Below, piece by piece: positions 50,454-57,407 of a stretch of 64,000 bases of DNA; position 1 is the first letter of the stretch, and each line of letters starts with the position of its first letter. The translations under genes and the position numbers were made by a program. The notes below the pieces were generated by a model. It was not told the origin of the DNA. It saw nothing but the letters and a program-made list of their open reading frames with translations, and searched no databases. The DNA is from an uncultured Selenomonadales bacterium (GTDB taxonomy: Bacteria > Bacillota > Negativicutes > Selenomonadales > Selenomonadaceae), in the NCBI GenBank assembly GCA_946183785.1, contig CAMHCS010000006.1, positions 1 through 64,000 of the forward strand, read 5' to 3'.

Positions 50454-50801
50454 TTACCAACGACCTCTTGTCAGTGTGTCTGCCAACGAGATCCCCGAAG
50501 CGGCAACAGTTATCCCAGTCCCCGTAAAGAGCGCCTTGAGCCCCAGTGAAACCGCAGACCCAATAACGCCACAGCCTCCCGCCACGTTCTTCAGCTGTTC
50601 TTTGTCAAGCTCCTCGCCGCCTTCTAACTGCTGAATCATTTGCCTGTGAATCTCGTTGATTTCCTCCAACGAAAGGTCGACGCCTTTCTCCTTCAATGCC
50701 TGCTGCACTTCCTCTGCAGTCTCGATCCCCAGCAATTTCTTGACGAATTCCTGATCGGCAAAGATTTCTTCCAGTTTTTTCACACGTTCTTGCTCTGTCA
50801 T
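50454..50801 (-). CDS. Nif11-leader RiPP precursor peptide 2
   Basis: This 115-aa precursor has a 76-residue leader very like those of its neighbours, ending LKNVAGG. The core (77-115, 39 aa) starts with Cys, is rich in Gly/Ser/Thr/Leu/Val and ends TRGRW. The ATG at 50801 is nine bases after AAGGAG; an in-frame ATG three codons earlier abuts the ribosome site. Intergenic gaps on either side are 25-27 bp. Confidence 0.9.
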   Translation of the reverse strand: MTEQERVKKLEEIFADQEFVKKLLGIETAEEVQQALKEKGVDLSLEEINEIHRQMIQQLEGGEELDKEQLKNVAGGCGVIGSAVSLGLKALFTGTGITVAASGISLADTLTRGRW

Positions 50802-50826
50802 TTTGTACATCTCCTTTGTTCCTGTT

Positions 50827-51150
50827 TTACCAACGCACCCGTCCTAAATGAAGTCCGAGCGCAGTCGCCTGGACTGCTGCGCTGATGGCCGCACCTACCG
50901 CCATAGCTGTTGTAATAACGAACCCCCCTGCCACGTTCTTCAGCTGGTCCTTGTCAAGATCCTCGCCGCTCTCCAGCTGCCGCACAAGTTGATTGTGAAT
51001 CGCTTTGATTTCCTCCACCGAAAGGTCGACGCCTTTGCCCTTCAATGCCGACTGCACTTCCTCTGCAGTCTCCATCTCCAGTATCTTCTTGGCGAATTCC
51101 TGATCGGCGAAAGCCTCCTTTAGCTTGGTGATACGCTCTTGGTCATTCAT
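50827..51150 (-). CDS. Nif11-leader RiPP precursor peptide 3
   Basis: This 107-aa precursor has a 76-residue leader ending LKNVAGG; the core (77-107, 31 aa) has no Cys, is Ala/Thr/Val-rich and ends GRVRW. Lack of Cys shows that the shared maturation does not need Cys. It is the first precursor gene in transcription order, after GGGGG and eight bases. Confidence 0.9.
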   Translation of the reverse strand: MNDQERITKLKEAFADQEFAKKILEMETAEEVQSALKGKGVDLSVEEIKAIHNQLVRQLESGEDLDKDQLKNVAGGFVITTAMAVGAAISAAVQATALGLHLGRVRW

Positions 51151-51272
51151 AGGATTTGCCCCCTTTTTTTAATTTAAACATCTATCCCAATACTTCAACG
51201 CACGACTGTGCACTGCTTATTAGCCGCCGGAATATCAGTTCCCCGGAAAGCAGGGGATTGGCGTCTTCATGG

Positions 51273-51737
51273 TTAGAAACACAGCCTTTTCAACGCCTCT
51301 ATCAGATTCTTCCGGTTTACGGGCAATCTCGATCCGCCGGCCACCCGGCGCAAATCTTCAGCCCCCATCTCTTCGCGGTCTTCTTCCTTAGCCGCCGCAT
51401 TACAGCAATCCCTTAATTCCGCCGTGGATAATATCAACCCCTTTCCCTCCAGCAGCGCCCGAACCTCATCAATGGACTTCATCCCTGCCATTTTATGAAG
51501 CATCGTCTCATCTGCCAGTATTTCCTGAAATTTGGAAAGCTTCTCCCGTTCCGTCGGCGCATCCGTGCTCTCCATAGGACTATGGCATTTCAAGCCTTCC
51601 TGTATTCTTTGCCAAAGCCTTTCCCGAAGAAGAGGGTTTTCTGCTGCAAAATCAACCTGCTGAAAAGCAGTTTCCAGTTGTGTGATAATCATAGCGTCGT
51701 CATGGTCCGACTTGTTCCGTCCGTCCCCGACTGTCAT
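51273..51737 (-). CDS. Nif11-domain protein with N-terminal extension and GG-tailed 19-aa peptide
   Basis: This protein of about 154 aa has residues 1-60 unlike the precursors (Asp/Glu-rich, with LLRERLWQRIQEGL), then a Nif11-like domain (KLSKFQEILADETMLHKM, SIDEVRALLEGKGL) ending in LRRVAGG at 134-135. The tail (136-154) is short, basic and amphipathic and ends RLCF. It lies directly downstream of the sigma gene, so it could be an atypical precursor, a signal peptide or a sigma regulator; the sequence does not decide. Start ATG at 51737, 12 bases after GGAGGG; upstream ATG at 51764 has no ribosome site. Confidence 0.7.
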   Translation of the reverse strand: MTVGDGRNKSDHDDAMIITQLETAFQQVDFAAENPLLRERLWQRIQEGLKCHSPMESTDAPTEREKLSKFQEILADETMLHKMAGMKSIDEVRALLEGKGLILSTAELRDCCNAAAKEEDREEMGAEDLRRVAGGSRLPVNRKNLIEALKRLCF

Positions 51738-51811
51738 TGATGATCCACTCCCTCCTCTGCTCATATATACAATATTGCATCTCAAAATGTGACACCCTGA
51801 ACAAAATTTTT

Positions 51812-52330
51812 TTATTCATTTTGAACCATCTTTCGGCACTTCTGCAGCAGACGATGATATCGCTGCCTGACCGCCGATTCCTTCACCCCGATGATCCCGG
51901 CCACCTCCTCGTTGGTAAGGCCGACGCCGTAACGCAGTTCCAAAAGGCTGCGTTCCTCTGGCGAAAGGCCCTCCAGAAGCTTTTCCAGCCACAGGCGGAC
52001 AGGAGCCTGCAGAGAGTCGTCCTTTCCGATCTCCTCCGGAGCAGCCGTCTCCGGTATTTCGCCGATAACCTCATGACGAAAAGCCGACCGTTTCCAAAAA
52101 TTACGCACAGCGTTTCGGGCTATGGCATAAATCCAGGCAGTGAGAGTTCCCCTCTCCTCATTCCATTGCGCCAGATTCTGAAAAACCGATATAAAGATAT
52201 CTGCCGTTACGTCCTCAGCGTTCTGCCGATGGAGCAGCTGCCCGTAAACATAATTATAAACGCCGGCATAATATTTGTTGTAGATGCCTTCCATCTCGGA
52301 AGCAGCCCGTTCATCCTGCAATCCTTCCAT
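51812..52330 (-). CDS. RNA polymerase sigma factor, ECF subfamily
   Basis: This protein of about 172 aa has region 2 (IYNKYYAGVYNYVYGQLLHRQNAEDVTADIFISVFQNL, then LTAWIYAIARNAVRNFWK) and region 4 (LSPEERSLLELRYGVGLTNEEVAGIIGVKESAVRQRYHRLLQK). No region 3, as in ECF factors. The ATG at 52330 has AAAGG seven bases in front; an ATG at 52354 is possible. It is the first gene of the leftward RiPP locus and the obvious candidate regulator of it. No typical transmembrane anti-sigma gene follows. Confidence 0.88.
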   Translation of the reverse strand: MEGLQDERAASEMEGIYNKYYAGVYNYVYGQLLHRQNAEDVTADIFISVFQNLAQWNEERGTLTAWIYAIARNAVRNFWKRSAFRHEVIGEIPETAAPEEIGKDDSLQAPVRLWLEKLLEGLSPEERSLLELRYGVGLTNEEVAGIIGVKESAVRQRYHRLLQKCRKMVQNE

Positions 52331-52628
52331 CCTGATACCTTTCTGCCCAATCATATCCTTGCCCGGGAAATATCGCGATTCCCATGCTTATAGGAGAACA
52401 GCGAAAACCTTGCCAACTTGCAAAAAGAGGCATAAAGAACGCTTTCCATCCAACAGCCTGTAAAAGGCAACAACGCAAAGCGCCCTCTATGCCTCCACTG
52501 ATAACCATAGGAAGGAAAAGAGATACAAAGTATGTTTGCTCAACACTTTGAATTATATCAACATTTTACAAAAACGGCAATATTGTCTAAAGAAATGTTC
52601 GCCGTAAATGCGGTAATATCCAAATCAT
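52331..52628 (-). other. Leader and upstream region of the ECF sigma gene, no recognised gene
   Basis: This stretch holds the sigma-gene promoter (52552..52580) and a roughly 200-nt leader. A 65-codon reading frame overlaps it and runs into the sigma gene, but I do not support it as coding. The remainder up to the STAS gene is the repeat at 52629..52750. Confidence 0.4.
52552..52580 (-). promoter_or_regulatory. Putative sigma-A promoter of the ECF sigma gene
   Basis: Minus strand: TTGCCG (52575-52580), 17-bp spacer, perfect TATAAT (52552-52557), about 220 bp upstream of the sigma start. Confidence 0.5.
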
Positions 52629-52750
52629 ACTAGAAACTGTTAAAATCATTTGATTTTTACAGTTTCTAGTATGAGACGTCAGACGAGCCACAGGCTCGGC
52701 TGTAGCGTGCGTAGCACGCGTCTCACCAATTGAATCTTTCAATTGGTGAG
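52629..52750. repeat. Three-way-junction palindromic repeat, copy 2 (complete, with flanking hairpins)
   Basis: Three parts follow each other: hairpin ACTAGAAACTGT/ACAGTTTCTAGT (52629-52670); three-way fold with outer stem TGAGACG/CGTCTCA and arms GAGCC-ACA-GGCTC and GCGTGC-GTA-GCACGC (52672-52725); hairpin CTCACCAATTG/CAATTGGTGAG (52722-52750). It lies six bases downstream of the STAS stop and may also end that transcript. Confidence 0.65.
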
Positions 52751-52755
52751 TAGTA

Positions 52756-53058
52756 TCAGTCTTCAATCTTCATAAAGTCGCTGAATCCTGTAAGATTCAG
52801 GACGTCCATGACCACAGGCCCGACATGAACCAGCCTCATATCCCCACCGGCCTCGTCCATCATATCCTGGGCAAGAAGGATAACTCTCAGCCCCGCAGAG
52901 GCCACATAGGTGACCCCCGCCATGTCGAAAGTCAAATCCGTGATTCCCGTGAGGCTTGATTGCACTTCCTGTTCCAGTGTTTTTGCCTCTTTAGCTGCAA
53001 GCCGTCCGGCCAGATGGACGGTAAGCGCATTTCCGTTCTGCTCCTTCTTGATTTCCAT
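52756..53058 (-). CDS. STAS-domain anti-anti-sigma factor (RsbV/SpoIIAA type)
   Basis: This 100-aa protein has the typical antagonist fold: GNALTVHLAGRLAAKEAKTLEQEV and FDMAGVTYVASAGLRVIL. The Ser in YVASAGL (about residue 56) is the expected phosphorylation site for the kinase encoded 19 bp upstream. Dephosphorylation by the SpoIIE phosphatases at 33.8-38.2 kb would close the switch. Confidence 0.92.
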   Translation of the reverse strand: MEIKKEQNGNALTVHLAGRLAAKEAKTLEQEVQSSLTGITDLTFDMAGVTYVASAGLRVILLAQDMMDEAGGDMRLVHVGPVVMDVLNLTGFSDFMKIED

Positions 53059-53077
53059 GCTTATCCTCCTCAGGGTA

Positions 53078-53515
53078 TCAGACCATTCTTTTTTTTACCG
53101 TCAGTATATTTTTTCCGTCACGCCATTCATACCGGATCTCATCCGCTATATCTATGACAAGGAAAATCCCCAGTCCTCCTCTTTGACGGTTTTTAGCGCG
53201 TTTACGAACGGCATCCGCAGAGAGAGTCTCTTTTCGCTCCAGAGGATTAAATTTTTTCCCGCTGTCCTCAAAGACCAACGTAATGATATAATCGGAATCT
53301 TGGGATATGCGGCCCCGGACATCGGCCTGTCCTGTCCCCGGTGCATAAGCATAGTTGACGATATTTACGAAGACTTCCTCCACTAAGATGTCCAGCTTTG
53401 CCCGCATTTCATCCGTACAGGGCACATCCTTCAGCAGCTCGTCCACGAATTCGTTGACCACGTCCAGCCCGTCCAATGTAGCTTCAACTGTCAATACAGC
53501 TTCTTTGTCGCTCAA
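53078..53515 (-). CDS. Anti-sigma factor / serine kinase (RsbW-like HATPase)
   Basis: This 145-aa GHKL ATPase has the N box EEVFVNIVNYAY, G1 EDSGKKFNPL and G2 RQRGGLGIFLV. It should phosphorylate the STAS partner and bind a sigma factor or other target. The start is TTG (53513-53515), seven bases after GGAGG. Its sigma target is not evident; the only sigma gene nearby is of ECF type, which is not a classic RsbW client. Confidence 0.9.
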   Translation of the reverse strand: MSDKEAVLTVEATLDGLDVVNEFVDELLKDVPCTDEMRAKLDILVEEVFVNIVNYAYAPGTGQADVRGRISQDSDYIITLVFEDSGKKFNPLERKETLSADAVRKRAKNRQRGGLGIFLVIDIADEIRYEWRDGKNILTVKKRMV

Positions 53516-53662
53516 TGAGGCGCCTCCTCTCCCGTCCAGCCTTAAAAAGGCCGTTAATATTGCCTACACAGGGGGATGCTCGTCTCCGCGCAGTACGGAA
53601 AACAATAACAACAAGGAAAAACTCTTTGGAATGACCTCCCACAATCATTCATAACTTATACC

Positions 53663-53740
53663 AGAAACTGTTAAAATCATTTGATTTTTACAGTTTCTGC
53701 ATGAGACGTCAGACGAGCCATAGGCTCGGATGTAGTATTA
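53663..53740. repeat. Three-way-junction palindromic repeat, copy 3 (truncated)
   Basis: The first ~70 bases (AGAAACTG...CAGTTTCT, ATGAGACGTCAGACGAGCC, AGGCTCGG, TGTAG) match 52632..52703 almost exactly and in the same orientation. The second arm and closing strand are missing. Together with copy 2 it brackets the STAS/kinase pair in direct orientation. Confidence 0.65.
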
Positions 53741-53920
53741 GTCAGGAAGTCTCTTCATTGATTCAAACAGAAGATCGTGTCCGGCAAACCGACAAAACCG
53801 CATAATCATGCTTCATCGTTAGACGCCCATGAATACAGTATATGCCCACGGTTCCTCCCTGTCAAGAAAAGGAACGGCGCCGCCCAAACCGTCAAATCTA
53901 AGTTGCTGAATAGAATCAAA
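53741..53920 (-). other. Gene-free leader region upstream of the anti-sigma operon
   Basis: No ORF above about 17 codons with a ribosome site is seen on the minus strand. It holds a near-consensus promoter (53837..53865), so the kinase/STAS transcript would carry a leader of about 320 nt that includes the truncated repeat in reverse orientation. Confidence 0.4.
53837..53865 (-). promoter_or_regulatory. Near-consensus sigma-A promoter upstream of the kinase/STAS operon
   Basis: Minus strand: TTGACA (53860-53865), 17-bp spacer, TATACT (53837-53842). No competing gene lies between it and the kinase TTG start. Confidence 0.65.
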
Positions 53921-53962
53921 GGGGCTGCCCATGAAGATTTTTTTCCTTCATGCGACAGCCCC
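53921..53962 (-). terminator. Strong hairpin after coaBC
   Basis: GGGGCTG and CATGAAG pair with CTTCATG and CAGCCCC (one 2/3-nt internal bulge). The minus-strand T-tract is weak (TTTGATT), but position 30 bp after the coaBC stop supports a terminator. Confidence 0.6.
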
Positions 53963-53992
53963 GTGGCAAATCATTTGTAAATGGGAAATATC

Positions 53993-55204
53993 TCATTTCC
54001 GGCTTTTCAGATCTTCCGGCAGGACGCGGTCGAAAATCCGCTTCGCGACTTCCTTCTTTGTCATCATCGGCAGCTCCTCGATCTCCCCGTCTCGGGAAAT
54101 GATCTTGACGAGATTCGTCGCCGTATTGAAGCCCGCGCCCGGCTTCGTCACATCGTTGGCGACGATGAAGTCGAGGTTCTTTTTCTCGATCTTTTCCCGC
54201 GCGTACTGCAGGAGGTTTTGCGTCTCCGCTGCGAAGCCGACGAGGATCTGGCCCGGTCGCTTTTTCTGTCCCAGCTCTTTCAAGATGTCGGGATTCTTTT
54301 CCAATATTATGGAAAGCTCCTCGTCGCCTTTCTTGATCTTCTGATCGGAAACCGTTCTCGGGTGATAGTCGGCGACAGCGGCCGCCTTGACGATAACGCG
54401 GCTCGTCTCCGCTTCGCGCAGCACGGCCTCACGCATTTCCTGCGCCGTCTCGACGGAGATGAATTCTTGCAAACCGGCGGGCGGCGTCAGCGCTGAAGGT
54501 CCAGAGACAAGCACGACATCCGCGCCACGCGCTACGGCTTCTTCCGCCAACGCATAGCCCATGCGACCGCTGGAGCGATTTCCGATATAGCGCACGGGAT
54601 CGATCGGCTCTATAGTGCCCGCCGCCGTCACCAACACCTTGACGCCGGAAAGCTGCGCGCCCTCGGCGAAAAACTTTTCCAAAGCCGAGACGATTTCTTC
54701 CGGTTCGGCAAGACGCCCCGGTCCTTCCGCGCCGCAGGCGAGCTTTCCCGTGCCCGGCGCGATGATATGCGTGCCGCGTGCTTCAAGGGTTTTGATGTTC
54801 TGCTGCACGGCCGGGTGGGCAAACATGTTGCAATTCATTGCCGGCGCGAAAAATATCGGCGCCGTGACTGCGAGAAGCGTCGTCGTCAACATGTCGTCGG
54901 CGACGCCAAGCGCCGCCTTCGCAAGAACATTCGCAGTCGCCGGAGCGACCAAAACGGCGTCTGCCCATTCCGCCAATGCGATATGCGCGACATTCCAATG
55001 CTGGACAGGCGCCCACATATCGACGGTCACGGGGTTTCCGCTGATCTCGCGAAAGGTCAGCTCTGTGACGAATTCCGTCGCTTCGCGCGTCATAATGACG
55101 CGAACCTCTGCTCCCGCTTTCCGAAGACGGCTCACAGCCTCCACCGCTTTATATGCAGCAATACCGCCTGTGACGCCCAGAAGTATCCTTTTGCCTTCAA
55201 GCAT
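53993..55204 (-). CDS. coaBC: Bifunctional phosphopantothenoylcysteine decarboxylase / phosphopantothenate-cysteine ligase
   Basis: This 403-aa fusion makes 4'-phosphopantetheine precursor in coenzyme A synthesis. The flavoprotein CoaC half has GVTGGIAAYKAVE, the active-site His region (VQHWNVAHIALAEWAD) and FAPAMNCNMFAHPAVQQN. The CoaB half starts near 185 with VLVTAAGTIEPIDPVRYIGNRSSGRMGYALAEEA and has the KKNLDFIVANDV signature. Complete, last gene of the gmk-rpoZ-coaBC run. Confidence 0.96.
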   Translation of the reverse strand: MLEGKRILLGVTGGIAAYKAVEAVSRLRKAGAEVRVIMTREATEFVTELTFREISGNPVTVDMWAPVQHWNVAHIALAEWADAVLVAPATANVLAKAALGVADDMLTTTLLAVTAPIFFAPAMNCNMFAHPAVQQNIKTLEARGTHIIAPGTGKLACGAEGPGRLAEPEEIVSALEKFFAEGAQLSGVKVLVTAAGTIEPIDPVRYIGNRSSGRMGYALAEEAVARGADVVLVSGPSALTPPAGLQEFISVETAQEMREAVLREAETSRVIVKAAAVADYHPRTVSDQKIKKGDEELSIILEKNPDILKELGQKKRPGQILVGFAAETQNLLQYAREKIEKKNLDFIVANDVTKPGAGFNTATNLVKIISRDGEIEELPMMTKKEVAKRIFDRVLPEDLKSRK

Positions 55205-55236
55205 CGCTTCTGCTCCTGACTTTAAAACGATAACCT

Positions 55237-55395
55237 GAATCCGTGAAGTTTGTTCCGCGTTCTCCCCCCGGCGGCTTCGTCGCCACCCCCCTCCCGGAGA
55301 GGGGCTTTAAGCCTCCCTCTTTGAGGGAGGTGGCACGCCGAAGGCGTGACGGAGGGAGTTTGTAGACATTTACGCGGAACGAGTTTCACGGATTC
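55237..55395. repeat. 159-bp palindromic repeat between coaBC and rpoZ
   Basis: Outer inverted repeats GAATCCGTGAA...GTTCCGCGT (55237-55260) and ACGCGGAAC...TTTCACGGATTC (55372-55395) enclose two facing units rich in CCTCCC/GGGAGG with GC stems (GGCGGCTTCGTCGCC and CACGCCGAAGGCGTG). It lies in a leftward operon and will be transcribed. Its size and architecture resemble the 160-bp MITE but the sequence differs. Confidence 0.6.
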
Positions 55396-55410
55396 AAGGA
55401 TGAACTTCCC

Positions 55411-55629
55411 TTATTTCGCGCCGAGTTTCGTACGCTCGAAACCGATCTTTTCCTCCGCGACCTCGGCCAGTGCCCGCGTCACGTTCTTGTTCGAAGGCAC
55501 CTTCACTTTAACCTCCGCGCCATCCTGAAGCTGACGCGCGCGCTTCGCCGCGAGTACCGCCAGCGTGTAACGGCTGTCCACCTTCGTCAAAAGCTCTTTC
55601 ATCGGCGGATGCACAATATCCATCTGCAT
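55411..55629 (-). CDS. rpoZ: DNA-directed RNA polymerase subunit omega
   Basis: This small protein (about 72 aa) has the omega features PPMKELLTKVDSRYTLAVLAAKRARQL and NVTRALAEVAEEKI. It helps assemble beta'. The ATG at 55629 is ten bases after AAGGAG; a GTG at 55638 overlaps the gmk stop and is also possible. Confidence 0.93.
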   Translation of the reverse strand: MQMDIVHPPMKELLTKVDSRYTLAVLAAKRARQLQDGAEVKVKVPSNKNVTRALAEVAEEKIGFERTKLGAK

Positions 55630-55634
55630 ATCCT

Positions 55635-56243
55635 TCACACTCCTTTTATCATTTCTTCAATCTTTTCCAAATTATTGCGCGTGCGCGCGTGTTCAGCGGC
55701 CACAATGGCCGAAAGCGTCCTCACGGCGTTTTCCACTTTATCGTTCACAATTGTATAGGCATACTGCTTTGCGGCGGCAATTTCTCCCGCCGCCGCCGCA
55801 AGACGGCGCGCGACGACCGCTTCCGAGTCCGTGCCCCTGCCCCGAAGCCGCTTCTCCAGTTCGTCAAAAGACGGCGGCAGAATAAAAACGTAAACGCCGT
55901 CGGGGAATTTCTTCTGCACGTTCAGCGCGCCCTGCGTATCGATCTCCAACAGGATGTCCTCACCCCGTGCGAGGCGTTCCTCGATCTTTTTCAGCGGCGT
56001 CCCGTAGTAATTCCCGTAAACCTCCGCCCACTCTAGAAGCTCGCCGTTGTCGATCATGCGCTCAAACTCCGCCCGGGAAAGGAAATAATAATTGACGCCG
56101 TCCTGTTCCCCTTCGCGGGGCGCACGTGTCGTGGCCGAAATCGAGTAGGCGATCTCTCCGTGCGCGCCGAGGAACGCGTCGCACACCGTTCCCTTGCCGG
56201 CTCCCGAAGGGCCGGACACCACAATCAGACTGCCCTTTTTCAT
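55635..56243 (-). CDS. gmk: Guanylate kinase
   Basis: This 202-aa GMP kinase has the P-loop [17 protein letters not shown] at the N-terminus, [23 protein letters not shown] and [12 protein letters not shown]. Complete; overlaps remA by four bases (ATGA). Confidence 0.97.
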   Translation of the reverse strand: MKKGSLIVVSGPSGAGKGTVCDAFLGAHGEIAYSISATTRAPREGEQDGVNYYFLSRAEFERMIDNGELLEWAEVYGNYYGTPLKKIEERLARGEDILLEIDTQGALNVQKKFPDGVYVFILPPSFDELEKRLRGRGTDSEAVVARRLAAAAGEIAAAKQYAYTIVNDKVENAVRTLSAIVAAEHARTRNNLEKIEEMIKGV

Positions 56244-56515
56244 GTATCCTCGTCCTCCGCTTTCGACGCGTCGTCCTTGCCCGTAATACGCCCCACGATG
56301 GTCTCCGGCTGGACGGCGGACAGGATGACATGGCCGCTGTCCATCACGAGCACCGACCGGGTACGGCGCCCGTAGGTCGCGTCAATCAAATCGCCCGTTT
56401 CCCGCGCCTCCTGGACGATCCGCTTGATCGGCGCCGATTCCGGCGCCACGATGGAAATGACCCGATGCGCCGAAACGACGTTGCCGAAGCCTATATTGAT
56501 AAATTTCATGTCCAT
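56240..56515 (-). CDS. remA: DUF370 / RemA-YlzA family regulator
   Basis: This 91-aa protein has [28 protein letters not shown] and [31 protein letters not shown]. In Bacillus, RemA binds DNA and activates matrix and osmoprotection genes; here only family membership is certain. The ATG at 56515 follows GAGG by eight bases. Confidence 0.92.
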   Translation of the reverse strand: MDMKFINIGFGNVVSAHRVISIVAPESAPIKRIVQEARETGDLIDATYGRRTRSVLVMDSGHVILSAVQPETIVGRITGKDDASKAEDEDT

Positions 56516-56525
56516 AATCTTATCC

Positions 56526-57407
56526 TCATTCAATATTCTGCACTTGCTCGCGCAGCTTCTCGATCTCGCTCTTCATCTCCACCGCGAGCTGCGCCGCGCG
56601 CACGTTGTTTGCCTTCGACGCCGTCGTATTGACCTCGCGGTTCATTTCCTGGATCAAAAAGTCGAGCTTTCGCCCGACGGGCTCCGCCGCGTTTTCCAGA
56701 ATCGCGCGAAACTGCTCGAAATGGCTCCGGAGCCGCACGATCTCCTCGGTGAAGTTCACGCGGTCCGAATACATCGCCGTTTCCTGAATGATCCGTGCCT
56801 CGTCGATCTCCGCGCCCGCCAGCGCCTCTTTGACCGTCGCCTCCAACCGTTCGCGGTACTGCCTGACAATCTCCGGTCCCAGCTTCGCGACTTCTTCCGT
56901 ATAGCCGGAAAGGATATCGACACGCTTCAAAAAATCTGCCCGAAGATTTTCGCCCTCCGTTTCGCGCATTGCCGTAAACCTTTGCATTGCCTCGTCAAGC
57001 GCCGCCAAAATCACCGGCTCCGCGCCTTCGAGAGCGTCCTGGACGTCCGCCGCCGTCAACACGCCCGGATAAGCCGCGACAGCCTGCACGTCGTCGGGGC
57101 GCGGCAAACGCAAAAGATCGCTGATCTCGTTCAACGCCTTATGGTACGCAATCGCCAACGGTTTGTCAAGCCGAATCTCCCGAACGCGCTCCCGCTTGTC
57201 GAGAAACTGCACGCCGATCGTCAGCTTTCCTCTGGACGCATACGCCCTGACCTTCGCCTTCATAGCTTCCGCAAAGGAATCGAGGGCGTGAGGCATGCGA
57301 ATATCGAGGTCAAGATACCGCTGGTTGACCGCCTTCACCTCAACTGCGACGCGGTAATCCTCGTTTTCCGAAAGCCCCGCGCCAAAGCCGGTCATGCTCC
57401 TCAGCAC
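56526..57407 (-). CDS. YicC/YloC family endoribonuclease
   Basis: This 293-aa protein has the typical start [30 protein letters not shown] and the C-terminal [23 protein letters not shown]. The family was shown in other bacteria to have endoribonuclease activity. It lies ten bp upstream of remA and overlaps dapF by seven bases. Confidence 0.94.
   Translation of the reverse strand: MLRSMTGFGAGLSENEDYRVAVEVKAVNQRYLDLDIRMPHALDSFAEAMKAKVRAYASRGKLTIGVQFLDKRERVREIRLDKPLAIAYHKALNEISDLLRLPRPDDVQAVAAYPGVLTAADVQDALEGAEPVILAALDEAMQRFTAMRETEGENLRADFLKRVDILSGYTEEVAKLGPEIVRQYRERLEATVKEALAGAEIDEARIIQETAMYSDRVNFTEEIVRLRSHFEQFRAILENAAEPVGRKLDFLIQEMNREVNTTASKANNVRAAQLAVEMKSEIEKLREQVQNIE

Noticed and set aside
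51210-51245. GGAACT at 51237-51242 (minus strand) as an ECF-type -35 for the precursor operon
   Set aside because: No GTC/CGTC-type -10 lies at the expected 15-17 bp; the nearest TA-rich stretch is too close.
52311-52508. A 65-codon reading frame overlapping the start of the ECF sigma gene
   Set aside because: It runs into the sigma gene in another frame, has no recognisable features and no good ribosome site.
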